From Taibaiella sp. KBW10 (GTDB lineage Bacteria; Bacteroidota; Bacteroidia; Chitinophagales; Chitinophagaceae), in NCBI RefSeq assembly GCF_003852495.1, contig NZ_QAJI01000003.1:530685-594684 (forward strand): DNA of 64,000 bases, given 5' to 3'. Position numbers and translations under genes: made by a program. Below the pieces are notes generated by a model. The model did no database searches, had not been told where the DNA came from, and saw only the letters and a program-made list of their open reading frames with translations. Each line of letters starts with the position of its first letter. The stretch's first letter is position 1. Positions 51,188 to 60,666 of the stretch are shown here, piece by piece.

Positions 51188-51652
51188 ATGCCAAACCCAT
51201 TGACCCTCAGAATCGCAACACTCGAAGATATCCCGCAGATGCAGCGCATCCGGAATACCGTAACCGAAAATACCTTGTCCGATCCGGGTCTGGTTACGGA
51301 TGCCGATTACCGGGAATATATGTGCTCAAGAGGTAAGGGCTGGGTTTGCGATTGGAATGGGGAAATTGTGGGCTTTGCCATTGCAGATATGCAGGATCAT
51401 AATGTCTGGGCGCTGTTCGTAAAAACGGGATGGGCACAAAAAGGCATTGGCAGGCAGCTGCATGATACCCTACTAGATTGGTATTTTGCCCAAACAAAAG
51501 AAACCCTCTGGCTGGGCACTGCTCCGGCTACAAGGGCCGAAACCTTTTACCGCAAAGCCGGTTGGCTGGAAACCGGAAGGCATGGTCAAGGGGAAATCAA
51601 GTTTGAAATGACTTATCAAAACTGGCTGGATAAACAAGAAAACCCGTTATAA
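51188..51652 (+). CDS. GNAT-family N-acetyltransferase
   Basis: The 154 residues follow the GNAT fold: LRIATLEDIPQMQRIRN (strand 1 and helix 1), WVCDWNGEIVGFAIADM (strands 2-4), the acetyl-CoA pyrophosphate loop WAQKGIGRQLHDTLLDW (motif A, Q-K-G-I-G-R), then LWLGTAPATRAETFYRKAGW (motif B with the conserved FY.K.GW). The acceptor substrate is unknown. It is monocistronic by spacing. Confidence 0.9.
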   Translation: MPNPLTLRIATLEDIPQMQRIRNTVTENTLSDPGLVTDADYREYMCSRGKGWVCDWNGEIVGFAIADMQDHNVWALFVKTGWAQKGIGRQLHDTLLDWYFAQTKETLWLGTAPATRAETFYRKAGWLETGRHGQGEIKFEMTYQNWLDKQENPL

Positions 51653-51748
51653 GGTAAACAATAATGTCTTCTGCGCTCCGTAAATATTTTGGCCGCATCG
51701 CCTTTTCTTAATACATTAGATCAGAATATGTACCACTATATTTTATCC

Positions 51749-52846
51749 ATGAAATACGTCCCACTCTTATTATTATCTATTATCCTCAACAGTGCTGTAT
51801 ATGCGCAAAAACGCGATACCTGGACGGCATTCTGGAATCAGGACACAACACTCATCGGTTTTAAAGATGCCCAAGGCAAGGTGAAAATTGAACCCAAATT
51901 TATGGGCCTGACCACCGCCGGGAAGTTTGATGATATTATGGCCGTTACCGAACCCGTAAAGGACACCTGGGCCAATTACTACCAAACCAAATCGGGCCGG
52001 ATCCTTGGCCGGGACAGCCTGTATGTCTTTGATAATACTGCGGACTGTGAGAGTGAAGGCTTTATCCGTTTCCATGATCCCAAAACTGATAAAGTAGGCA
52101 TGTTTAACCGCAAAGGAGATATCGTGATCCCGGCGGAATATAATGGCCTGACACCGGTGCGGAATGGCATGGCCATTGCCCTTAAAGGTGCGAAAAAAAA
52201 GTATTGGGATAAGGACAAACATGACGGTTGTAATCATTACAGCTGGACGGGCGGCACCGAAGTATTAATTGATACCAATAACCGCGTCCTGGTAGCGGAC
52301 TTCACGTATAATGGACAGCTCAATTTTTTCTCACTTAAAGTTACCGCACAACCAAATACCGACCCCATCAGAAAACATTTCAAAGGCCTTAATGGACAAT
52401 ACTATTCCTTTATTGATTTTGAACTGGAGTTCAAACAGTGGCTGCAACAAAATCTTTTGCAGCAATGCACGAAGAAAGACCTGCTGGCCGCTACTTATGA
52501 AAAGATCACCTGGGAAGCACCTGATGATTGGCGTACAGAGCCTAAAACCGCTTTTATCGACCGCAATGTCGAATTGTTACAAAGCAAATTCAAAGAGCTG
52601 AGCAAGGCCGGCACCGATTATGCCATTTCCAGAGACGGACTAAATCCGTTTATGTTTGCCGAAAAGGAATTTGAATCTTATTATAACAATTGTGGCGAAG
52701 CCAAAGACTGGCTGTATCCTACCATGGACATTATCATCACGCATAACGATGAAGATCATTTCAGCCAGGATCACCTGGAGTTTTTAAGAACGGAACAGGG
52801 TTATAAACTGATCTGTGTGACAATTCGGAAGGGTACGATACGGTAA
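51749..52846 (+). CDS. WG-repeat-containing secreted protein
   Basis: The start at ATG 51749 (MKYVPLLLLSIIL) gives a signal peptide ending AVYAQ; upstream ATG 51728 is possible. The mature part of about 345 residues opens with WG/beta-propeller-like repeats (FKDAQGKVKIEPKF, FMGLTTAGKF; VGMFNRKGDIVIPAEYNGLTP; GMAIALKG), in which D.nGk..I.P.f recurs. A C-terminal region of unknown fold follows, with FKQWLQQNLLQQC, FEKEFESYYNNCGEA-like acidic stretches and ITHNDEDHFSQDH. The function is unknown. Confidence 0.75.
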   Translation: MKYVPLLLLSIILNSAVYAQKRDTWTAFWNQDTTLIGFKDAQGKVKIEPKFMGLTTAGKFDDIMAVTEPVKDTWANYYQTKSGRILGRDSLYVFDNTADCESEGFIRFHDPKTDKVGMFNRKGDIVIPAEYNGLTPVRNGMAIALKGAKKKYWDKDKHDGCNHYSWTGGTEVLIDTNNRVLVADFTYNGQLNFFSLKVTAQPNTDPIRKHFKGLNGQYYSFIDFELEFKQWLQQNLLQQCTKKDLLAATYEKITWEAPDDWRTEPKTAFIDRNVELLQSKFKELSKAGTDYAISRDGLNPFMFAEKEFESYYNNCGEAKDWLYPTMDIIITHNDEDHFSQDHLEFLRTEQGYKLICVTIRKGTIR

Positions 52847-53070
52847 AAACGGCAAGAAGATACAAGCGGCGTTGCCGCTCGTCGGGGAATACCATAAAAA
52901 TAAAATCCGGGTATCCGTTTATAGCAAAACAAGATTGTCTCTATGCTATAGGTACCCATTGCTTTCATCATAGTGCACAGCAATCACCTTGATAAAAACA
53001 GGCATTATTGAAACAACAGATTATGCGGATAATCAATACAAAAATTAATTAACCCTATTTATTCAAAAAA

Positions 53071-53655
53071 ATGATGAACAGAATAACCGTTTTTTGTGGT
53101 TCCAGTTTCGGGACGGAAGCCATATATCAACAGCAAGCTTATGCTTTAGGAAAAGCCCTGGCAGAAAAAGGTATCGGTTTGGTTTATGGTGGTGCCCGTG
53201 TGGGTTTGATGGGTGCGGTAGCGGATGGTTGTCTGCAGCACAAAGGGGAAGTAATCGGGGTGCTCCCCCACTTTCTGGGCAGTAAAGAGATTGCCCATGA
53301 GCAGCTCACAGAACTGATTTTAGTGGACACCATGCATCAGCGAAAAACCAAAATGAATGAACTGTCGGATGGGGTCATTACCTTGCCCGGCGGCTTTGGT
53401 ACCATGGAAGAGCTCTTTGAAATGCTAACCTGGGCACAATTGGGCTTACATCAAAAGCCTATTGCCATCCTTAATGTTGAGGGGTTTTATGATGAACTCT
53501 TAGCCATGATCAATAGTATGGTAGAAAAGGGATTGCTAAAAGCCCTTAACCGCGACATGCTTCTGGTGAGCGACGATATCCACAACCTTTTGGATCAAAT
53601 GCAACACTACCAGGCACCGGCAGTGGGTAAATGGATTACAAAGGATAAGGTGTAA
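53071..53655 (+). CDS. LOG family protein (TIGR00730 Rossmann fold)
   Basis: The 194 residues have the family hallmarks: ITVFCGSSFG at the start, VYGGARVGLMGAVADG, MHQRKTKMNELSDGVITLPGG (split) and PGGFGTMEELFEMLTW. The GGxGTxxE motif and the Arg of MHQRK form the active site of lysine-decarboxylase-like phosphoribohydrolases, which release bases from nucleoside 5'-monophosphates. Cytokinin-type activity is known for relatives, but the bacterial substrate is uncertain. A second ATG at 53074 is possible. Confidence 0.92.
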   Translation: MMNRITVFCGSSFGTEAIYQQQAYALGKALAEKGIGLVYGGARVGLMGAVADGCLQHKGEVIGVLPHFLGSKEIAHEQLTELILVDTMHQRKTKMNELSDGVITLPGGFGTMEELFEMLTWAQLGLHQKPIAILNVEGFYDELLAMINSMVEKGLLKALNRDMLLVSDDIHNLLDQMQHYQAPAVGKWITKDKV

Positions 53656-53670
53656 TTTTAAACGATCACA

Positions 53671-54276
53671 ATGCCATCACCACAAAAAGAACCTTCTATA
53701 TGGAACATACTTGCAAAAACCTTTGAAGGGCACTATATCGAAAAACAATCTTATCATTCTGACAAAGCAGACTTGAGATTTAAAGACTTCCAGATTCTGT
53801 GTGATTACTATACAGCTTATCGCACCGTGGGACAGACAACGGTGCAAAAAACATATACCCGAATGGTATGCCCTTATCGTTCTGCTAATCCCTTTTTCTT
53901 TCAGATCTATCCTCAGGGCTTCCTTGATCGTATAGGCACTTTATTGGGGGCACAGGATATCTTAATTGGCAATGAAGCATTCGATAGGGCATTTATCATT
54001 AAAGGAAATGATCCCTATAAAATAACGAGCTTATTGAATGACCATACCATTCAGGATTTAATACAGACTCAGCGAGGACTTCATATCGAAACCTCAGACC
54101 AACACGGCATTTGGGAAGATAAATTACCAGAAGGCACTTATGAATTGTCTTTGTATCTTGAAGGTGCATTAGATATGGAGGAACAACTTAAAGCTTTATA
54201 CTTATTATGTACCAAACTGCTGACGCAACTCTTAAAGATAGATGCCATTCATCCCATATATTATTACAGCCAATAA
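53671..54276 (+). CDS. hypothetical protein, DUF3137-like
   Basis: The 201 residues are cytoplasmic by appearance, with no signal or TM. Features are LRFKDFQILCDYYTAY, TYTRMVCPYRSANPFFFQIYP, and FDRAFIIKGNDPYKITSLL, recalling the DUF3137-type pattern F...F.v...d......lL. An acidic-helical C-terminus ends the protein. The match is weak and from memory. It begins 15 bases after the LOG gene stop, so it is probably co-transcribed. Confidence 0.6.
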   Translation: MPSPQKEPSIWNILAKTFEGHYIEKQSYHSDKADLRFKDFQILCDYYTAYRTVGQTTVQKTYTRMVCPYRSANPFFFQIYPQGFLDRIGTLLGAQDILIGNEAFDRAFIIKGNDPYKITSLLNDHTIQDLIQTQRGLHIETSDQHGIWEDKLPEGTYELSLYLEGALDMEEQLKALYLLCTKLLTQLLKIDAIHPIYYYSQ

Positions 54277-54347
54277 ACCTTTAAATAAAGACAATCCTTG
54301 CCCCGCCATGTCTCTATAAAAATGAGAGAACGCTAAACAAAAAACAC

Positions 54348-54701
54348 ATGAACATAACAGATATAGCAACAGCCTTCTCCAATGGAGCCTTTGCAGCAAC
54401 CTATCCATATCTTTCTGATCAGGTTGTATGGATCGTGGTAGGGGAAAAGACCTATGCGGGCAAAACCGCGGTGACAAAGCAATGCGAACAAGTACAGATC
54501 TATTTCGAATCGGTACAAACAGACTTCAAAACGATACAGATAATTACGGAAGCGCATAAAGTGGTGATCAGCGGAACAGCCGCTTTTTCAAAGGAGGGGC
54601 AATTGATTTCCTTTATATCGGCTTGCGATATTTATGAATTCAATGCCCGGCAACAACTGGAAAAAATCACTTCTTATTGTATTCCCGAAAAAGGAATATA
54701 G
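54348..54701 (+). CDS. nuclear-transport-factor-2/SnoaL-like protein
   Basis: The 117 residues have the cone-like NTF2 pattern: an N-terminal helix IATAFSNGAFAATYPYLSDQVVW, split by the first strand, then VGEKTYAGKTAVTKQCEQV, a strand pair VVISGTAAFSKEGQLISFIS and CDIYEFNARQQLEKITSYC. Such proteins include ketosteroid-isomerase-like enzymes and binding proteins. No catalytic pair can be assigned. A strong bidirectional terminator follows. Confidence 0.75.
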   Translation: MNITDIATAFSNGAFAATYPYLSDQVVWIVVGEKTYAGKTAVTKQCEQVQIYFESVQTDFKTIQIITEAHKVVISGTAAFSKEGQLISFISACDIYEFNARQQLEKITSYCIPEKGI

Positions 54702-54735
54702 TCTTCATTTACTCTTTATTGAGACACTACCCTTC

Positions 54736-54772
54736 AACAATAAAGCCCCGGAATTTCCGGGGCTTTATTGTT
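54736..54772. terminator. bidirectional terminator, 18-bp stem
   Basis: The arms 54736-54753 and 54755-54772 are perfectly complementary around one central T, with GCCCCGG in the stem and a T-run on the plus side. It serves the convergent NTF2-like gene and the RND operon. Confidence 0.88.
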
Positions 54773-54790
54773 TTTTATTATTTGATCAGC

Positions 54791-57700
54791 TTACTTCTGA
54801 ATAATCGGTTTTCCTTTTCGGATCGCTCTTTTATGGGTCAGTTTGGTAATGGCCACATAAAACACCGGTACAATAAAGATTGCCAAGGTAGTAGCCGCGA
54901 TCATCCCGCCAAATACAGTCCAGCCCATGGTATTACGGGACTCTGAAGCCGCACCGGAAGCGCGCATCAAAGGCACTACCCCTAAGATAAAGGCCAGAGA
55001 GGTCATCACAATCGGACGTAAACGCAGGCGCACAGCATGTAAGGTCGCTGCCACCACTTCTTGCCCCTTGTCTACCCCTTCTTTGGCAAACTCCACAATC
55101 AGGATCGCATTCTTGGCCGAAAGCCCGATGAGCGTAATCATCCCGATCTGTGCATATATATTATTGGTCAGGCTAGGCATAAAATATAAGGTAAGCATAG
55201 AACCAAATAAACCTACCGGAACAGCCAGCAATACACTAAACGGTATCGACCAGCTTTCATATAAGGCTGCTAAGAACAGGAATACGAAAATGATGGATGC
55301 CGCAAAGATATAAATAGTACTATCTCCTGCTTTGATCTCTTCCAGGCTCATGCCGGAGAACTCATAACTATAGCCGGCCGGTAAGACTTCTGCCGCCACT
55401 TCTCTAAGCGCATCCAAAGCCTGTCCCGAGCTGTACCCGTCTTTTGGCGTACCATTGATCTCGATCGAACGGTTCATGTTAAAGTGAGGAATCACCGATG
55501 GATTTTCCACCACTTTTGAGGTCACCAATGTTCCCAGCGGAATCATATTGCCTTCATTGTTCTTGACAAAGAATTTATTCAGGTCGCTGGTTGAAGTTCG
55601 GGAGGTACTGTCCGCCATCATCACAACACGGAAGTTACGGCCGTAGATATTGAAATCATTCACATACTGGCTACCCAAAAGACCCGACATCGAAGAATAT
55701 ACATCCGAAATACTAATACCCAGTTTTTTCGTCATTTCCCGGTTTACATCGACCTTATAGGCAGGTGTTTTGGTATTGAAGAACGTATAAGCATTATCGA
55801 TTTCCGGACGTTGGCGCAATTTAGCCAGGAAGTCCTGTGAGATCTTCTCAAAGGTCTTGATATCATCACTACCCCCTGTCTGCATCAGCTGTATGGTAAA
55901 CCCATTTGCCGAACCCAGACCCGGTATGGCCGGAGGCGCTACCACACGTACACTCGCTTCATTAAAGCCTTTCGTGCGTTTTACAATTTCTTTTAATACG
56001 GACTGTACATGCAGGTCTTTGGTCTTGCGTTTATCCCAGGGTTCCAAAAGGATGAACATCGTACCCACATTGGATTTACCCGAACCATTCAATACATTGA
56101 AGCCCGGCAAACCACCTACTACACGGATACCCGGAATATCTTTGATCTTACCCACCAGATCCTGAAACAGGGCACGGCTACGGGTAATGGAAGTTCCTTC
56201 CGGCATTTCGTAAGACACAAACAGTTTTCCCTCATCTTCCAAAGGCACGAATCCTGTCGGCTTGGCTTTCATCAGGAAGACCAGGCCAAAGGTTAGGAGC
56301 AACATCAGTGTAACCACATAAGGGGTTTTCTTGATCCACTTGGCGACACCATTGGTATAGGAATTGGATAATTTTAAGAATTTCGCATTGAACCAGTCGA
56401 AGAAACGGTTCATCAGACTTTTTCTGCGCTCCCCGATGGGCGTTGGTTTCAGCATGATGGAACACAAAGCCGGTGTTAACGACAAGGCCACAAAAGCAGA
56501 AAGCAATACCGAAATCGCAATGGTCAGGGCGAATTGCTGATACAGTTTTCCCGAGATACCCGGTACAAAACTGATCGGCACAAACACTGCTGCCAGGATC
56601 AGGGCAATCGCAATTACCGGCCCGGAGATCTCTCTCATCGCCTGACGGGTGGCCTCCTTAGCATCCAGCTTATCATGATCAATCTTATGCTGGACCGCCT
56701 CGACCACCACAATGGCATCATCCACCACAATGCCGATGGCCAGTACAAAAGCGAACATGGTCAGGGTATTTACGGTAAAGCCCAATGGGATAAATATCAG
56801 GAACGTTCCGATAATAGATACAGGAATCGCCAACAGCGGAATCAGGGTTGCCCGCCAGTTTTGCAGGAACAGGAATACCACCAAAACCACCAATAATAAG
56901 GCTTCGATAAAGGTGTGCAATACTTCCTGAATAGAGGCCCTTACTACGGTTGCATTCTCGGTCATCACCGCATAATCAAGGTCTTTCGGAAAAGCCTTTT
57001 TCATTTCGTCCATCTTGGCCAGGATCCTGTCGTAGGTATCCAGGGCATTAGAACCCGGTGACTGATAGATCAGCAGGAAAGCCGCTTTATTTTCAAAACG
57101 ATACCCACCGCTGGTATAGTCAAAGCTGCCCAATTCAATTTTAGCGACATCTTTCAGGCGCACAAAACTACCGTCTCCGGCATTTGCCCGCACCACAATG
57201 TCTCCAAACTCATCTACCGTATTCAAACGGCTATTGGTGAGTACAGAATATTCAAAAGCCTGAGAACTGGGTTGCGGACTACCACCCAGGGAACCCGCAG
57301 CAATCTGAAGGTTTTGTTCGGTAATCGCATTCGATACATCTTTCGTGGTCAGGTTCAGTGCCGCCAATTTTTCAGGCTGTAACCAGATCCGCATACTAAA
57401 GTCAGAACCCCTGGCCATGATATCACCTACCCCGGCTACACGGGACAAGGCATCTTTTACATAAATATTTGTGTAATTGTTCAGGAATTCCGCATCATGA
57501 CTGTTATTCGGTGCATACAGCGAAATCGCCATCAACATACTCGGGTTTCTTTTCTTCACCGTTACCCCAAGCCGTTTGATCGCATCGGGCAAAGCCGGTG
57601 TAGCCACACTCGCACGGTTCTGTACATCCAGGGTGGCGATGTCGATATTGGTACCCACATCAAAGTTTACCGTAATATTACTCAAACCACTACCGGTACT

Positions 57701-57946
57701 GTTACTGGTCATATAGGTCATGCCCGGTGTACCATTAATCTGCGATTCAATCGCCGTGGTGGTGGTTTGCTCTACCGTTTCCGCATCGGCCCCCGTAAAG
57801 TTGGCACTGATCGAAACCGTAGGCGGTGTAATTTCAGGGTATTGCGCAATAGGCAAATTGAACAAAGCAATCAGGCCCGTAAGCACAATAACAATAGAAA
57901 CTACGATAGCCGTGACCGGCCTCTTAATAAACGTTTCTGCAATCAT
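54791..57946 (-). CDS. RND multidrug efflux transporter, inner-membrane permease (HAE1/AcrB type)
   Basis: The 1051 residues start FIKRPVTAIVVSIVIVLTGL and have twelve TM helices with two large periplasmic loops. Diagnostic stretches are PTVSISANFTGADAETVEQ, the TM4 proton-relay pair in VLAIGIVVDDAIVVVEAV, GKLFVSYEMPEGTS, a second-half ALYESWSIPFSVLLAVPVG and GLSAKNAILIVEFAKEG. The first half ends a porter domain with ITEQNLQIAAG. It exports drugs, detergents or other amphiphiles by proton antiport. It is third in the TolC-adaptor-pump operon. Confidence 0.95.
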   Translation of the reverse strand: MIAETFIKRPVTAIVVSIVIVLTGLIALFNLPIAQYPEITPPTVSISANFTGADAETVEQTTTTAIESQINGTPGMTYMTSNSTGSGLSNITVNFDVGTNIDIATLDVQNRASVATPALPDAIKRLGVTVKKRNPSMLMAISLYAPNNSHDAEFLNNYTNIYVKDALSRVAGVGDIMARGSDFSMRIWLQPEKLAALNLTTKDVSNAITEQNLQIAAGSLGGSPQPSSQAFEYSVLTNSRLNTVDEFGDIVVRANAGDGSFVRLKDVAKIELGSFDYTSGGYRFENKAAFLLIYQSPGSNALDTYDRILAKMDEMKKAFPKDLDYAVMTENATVVRASIQEVLHTFIEALLLVVLVVFLFLQNWRATLIPLLAIPVSIIGTFLIFIPLGFTVNTLTMFAFVLAIGIVVDDAIVVVEAVQHKIDHDKLDAKEATRQAMREISGPVIAIALILAAVFVPISFVPGISGKLYQQFALTIAISVLLSAFVALSLTPALCSIMLKPTPIGERRKSLMNRFFDWFNAKFLKLSNSYTNGVAKWIKKTPYVVTLMLLLTFGLVFLMKAKPTGFVPLEDEGKLFVSYEMPEGTSITRSRALFQDLVGKIKDIPGIRVVGGLPGFNVLNGSGKSNVGTMFILLEPWDKRKTKDLHVQSVLKEIVKRTKGFNEASVRVVAPPAIPGLGSANGFTIQLMQTGGSDDIKTFEKISQDFLAKLRQRPEIDNAYTFFNTKTPAYKVDVNREMTKKLGISISDVYSSMSGLLGSQYVNDFNIYGRNFRVVMMADSTSRTSTSDLNKFFVKNNEGNMIPLGTLVTSKVVENPSVIPHFNMNRSIEINGTPKDGYSSGQALDALREVAAEVLPAGYSYEFSGMSLEEIKAGDSTIYIFAASIIFVFLFLAALYESWSIPFSVLLAVPVGLFGSMLTLYFMPSLTNNIYAQIGMITLIGLSAKNAILIVEFAKEGVDKGQEVVAATLHAVRLRLRPIVMTSLAFILGVVPLMRASGAASESRNTMGWTVFGGMIAATTLAIFIVPVFYVAITKLTHKRAIRKGKPIIQK

Positions 57947-57974
57947 AACTATGAAAAATCTTTTTTGATTGAGT

Positions 57975-59084
57975 TTATAATTTTACTTTGGCACCTTCTT
58001 TCAGCTTTTGCTGTCCCTCTACCACGATCTTCATGCCGGGGCTTAACCCTTCATTGATGATGATACGATCACCCAGCTGCCTTCCGGGTACCACATGTTT
58101 TTGTGTTGCCGTACTGCTGTCGGTCACCACATATACATAAAATTCACCTAATTGTTCTACAAGCGCCTTATTCGGAATAATGAATTTAGGTTCCGGATGA
58201 TCGTTCTTTACTTTGATTACCGCAGTCATACCAGAACGCAGCATTTTATCTTTATTATTAAAAATAATCCTTGCTTTTACCGTTCCGGTAGCGGGATCTA
58301 CTGCACGGTCTATGATATCGATCTTACCACTTTCGGGATAAGGATCGGTACCAAATACCAGGGTGAATAATTGTTCTGAAAGCGCTTTGGTTTTCATCTT
58401 TTCAAACTTGAACACATCGCTTTGGCTGATGTTGATATCTGCTGCCATCGGATTATCTGTAGATACGGTGTTGAGCTGTGTTTGCCCGGCTACAACAGCC
58501 GCTCCTACACGCACTTTAGAAATCCCGATCGTCCCGGTAAAGGGTGCCACCACAAGACCAAAGTTCACATTTGCCTTAGAACTATTGATGCTCGCCTGTG
58601 CCGCCTGTACTTGTCTGCGTGCTGCCGTCAGTGCCGCATCGGCATAGTCTACCTGTTGCTTGGCGATCGCATCCTGTTTATCTAACTGATGGTAACGGGC
58701 CGCATCTTTCTCGGCTTTCACCAGATTAGCTCTTTGTACTTCGTAATTGGCCACCGCATTATCATAATTGGCATTCGATACCGGTACATCAATACTGTAT
58801 AATTTTTGCCCTTGCTGCACCACCTGACCGTCTTTAAAATAAATGCCGGTAATGGTTCCGCTCGCCTGGGGCGTAAGGATCACCTCTTTCTGGGCTACAA
58901 TCGTAGCCGGGTATTCGTCAAAATAAACCGCAGCACTTTGCTGGATCGCTACAGTCTTTACCGGTTGGGCCGCATTGGCCGCAGCAGCCTTGGCATCATC
59001 TTTCTTACCGCCACCACAAGACAGCAGGGTGATCGATGCAAAGGCCACAAGCGAAGTGATATATATATTGGTCTTCATTTTCAT
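57975..59084 (-). CDS. RND efflux periplasmic adaptor (membrane fusion) lipoprotein
   Basis: The 369 residues have a lipoprotein signal with lipobox TLLSC followed by GGGKKDD. The lipoyl-like domain is split in two (TPQASGTITGIYFKDGQVVQQGQKL and VAPFTGTIGISKVRVGAAVVAGQ) around an alpha-hairpin (VQRANLVKAEKDAARYHQL). A beta-barrel and membrane-proximal domain close the protein (RAVDPATGTVKARI, GQQKLKEGAKVKL). It links the inner-membrane pump to the outer-membrane channel. It lies 20 bases after the TolC-like gene and 28 bases before the pump. Confidence 0.93.
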   Translation of the reverse strand: MKMKTNIYITSLVAFASITLLSCGGGKKDDAKAAAANAAQPVKTVAIQQSAAVYFDEYPATIVAQKEVILTPQASGTITGIYFKDGQVVQQGQKLYSIDVPVSNANYDNAVANYEVQRANLVKAEKDAARYHQLDKQDAIAKQQVDYADAALTAARRQVQAAQASINSSKANVNFGLVVAPFTGTIGISKVRVGAAVVAGQTQLNTVSTDNPMAADINISQSDVFKFEKMKTKALSEQLFTLVFGTDPYPESGKIDIIDRAVDPATGTVKARIIFNNKDKMLRSGMTAVIKVKNDHPEPKFIIPNKALVEQLGEFYVYVVTDSSTATQKHVVPGRQLGDRIIINEGLSPGMKIVVEGQQKLKEGAKVKL

Positions 59085-59104
59085 TAATGGTATTATAATA
59101 AATA

Positions 59105-60433
59105 TTATTTTGTTTGAATATCGCCCAGGGCTTTTTGAATATCTACTTTATCAATCAGGAGTTGATAGATGGCATTAGCATAATTGATTTCTGCTTTTTG
59201 CAGGTCCGTTTGGGCCACGACAACCTCCAGGTAATTTTTCACTCCGGCTTTATACTGCGCGTCTAGTATACGATATACTTCCTTAGACAGGCCCAGGTTT
59301 TCTTTAAGCGTCTGGTAGGTATTCCAATCTGATTTATAGAGGGACAGTGCATTTTCATACTCTGTATTGATCACATTCTTAGCTTGCTCAATCGCCCAGT
59401 TGCTCTTTTCAAACTGAAACTCTGCCTGCTTAATATTATTGCGTCTTTTGCCCCCCTGAAAAATCGGGAAGCCTACCTGTAAACCGGCAAAGGAGTTGGG
59501 ATAACCCTGGTTGTATAAGGGTAATAACTCATCATTCAGGAAATTGACATTATAATTGGCAAATAAGGACACCGTAGGCAGCAAAGCATTCTTACGGTAT
59601 TGTATGTTAGCCTTATTCAGGTTTTGTGTCGTCAATAATTGCTGGAATTCTACCCTTTTTTCAGGTGCAATCCCGACTAAAGTGTCAATTAAAGCTTCTT
59701 GCTCCAGATTAATCGCTCCCGCAGTCAGCGACAGAGCCGCATTTGTAGGATAGCCCATCAACTCTTTTAGCTTTGCATACTTAGCCTGTAAGAGTACTAC
59801 CGCATTTGCTTTTAGTGTCACCGAAGTGTTTAAAGAGATGGTCGCACGGGAATAATCGACCTTGTCTACAATACCGGCATCATATTGATGTTTGGCCATA
59901 TCCAGGCTCAGGCGTAGCCTGTTGATATCTTCGTCCAGCACCTGAAGCTGATACTCGGTCAATAAGACATTATAAAAAGCTTTACTAACGCTCGATTGAA
60001 TGTCGATATTGCTAAGCGCAACTTGTTGCTGTGCCTGCAGGCGTACATCATCAGCAGTACGGGAAGCTAGCTGTACCTCACTGTTAAAGATGTTTTGGGT
60101 AAGTCCCAGTTGCAGGGCAGATTGGTTATACCTTCCCACACGGGTTACCCCGGCTGCATTCGCGAAGGTTTGCAATTGAAAATTTCGTTGATAGTTGGCG
60201 GTTAATCCTATTTGCGGATACCAGTCAGCCAGTTTACTTTTTACCTGAGATTCGGTAATCGCAGCATCTAAAAAAGATTGTTTTAGCATCGGGTTATGCT
60301 TCAAAGCATAATCCACACATTGCTGTAAAGTAGCGCTATCATTCAGTGTGCGGGCTTCTTGCTGTGCCTTGGCAGCCGTAACGGACAATAAGCCAAGGGC
60401 AATAAAGAGGAGCCTGAGATAATATTTGGACAT
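59105..60433 (-). CDS. TolC-family outer-membrane efflux channel
   Basis: The start is set at ATG 60433 (MSKYYLRLLFIALGLL), giving a signal peptide ending KAQQ; an in-frame TTG at 60475 overlaps the promoter box. The 442 residues have the two TolC repeats of coiled helices (TLQQCVDYALKHNPMLKQSF, split; RLRLSLDMAKHQYDAGIVDKVDYSRA; ILDAQYKAGVKNYLEVVVAQTDL), each with the GxxxxxD/E-type equatorial pattern. It forms the outer-membrane exit duct and is the first gene of the efflux operon. Confidence 0.93.
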   Translation of the reverse strand: MSKYYLRLLFIALGLLSVTAAKAQQEARTLNDSATLQQCVDYALKHNPMLKQSFLDAAITESQVKSKLADWYPQIGLTANYQRNFQLQTFANAAGVTRVGRYNQSALQLGLTQNIFNSEVQLASRTADDVRLQAQQQVALSNIDIQSSVSKAFYNVLLTEYQLQVLDEDINRLRLSLDMAKHQYDAGIVDKVDYSRATISLNTSVTLKANAVVLLQAKYAKLKELMGYPTNAALSLTAGAINLEQEALIDTLVGIAPEKRVEFQQLLTTQNLNKANIQYRKNALLPTVSLFANYNVNFLNDELLPLYNQGYPNSFAGLQVGFPIFQGGKRRNNIKQAEFQFEKSNWAIEQAKNVINTEYENALSLYKSDWNTYQTLKENLGLSKEVYRILDAQYKAGVKNYLEVVVAQTDLQKAEINYANAIYQLLIDKVDIQKALGDIQTK

Positions 60434-60472
60434 CAAAAGTATAAATAATTTTTTCAATAAAAAGAAGAGGCA

Positions 60473-60480
60473 CAAAGGTA
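60473..60480 (-). promoter_or_regulatory. -7 box TACCTTTG of the RND operon
   Basis: TACCTTTG on the minus strand ends 39 bases before ATG 60433. No regulator gene (TetR or similar) is adjacent and no operator was recognised. Confidence 0.5.
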
Positions 60481-60635
60481 TAGGTATCCTTTTTTAGAAA
60501 ATAGCACTTTAACTTATCGTAAAATAAATAATATTGATAGTACTATTTAATCTATATATTGGTTAATGATAAGATAACATATAACTCCTTTTTTTAACGA
60601 TTACGTTAAAAAATAAAATCTGTTCTTTTTCGAAG

Positions 60636-60643
60636 TACCTTTG
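60636..60643 (+). promoter_or_regulatory. -7 box TACCTTTG of uvrA
   Basis: TACCTTTG ends 23 bases before the uvrA ATG. No TTG at the -33 spacing and no SOS-type inverted repeat was recognised. Confidence 0.5.
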
Positions 60644-60666
60644 TTGCCCTTAGTATTATTATCATT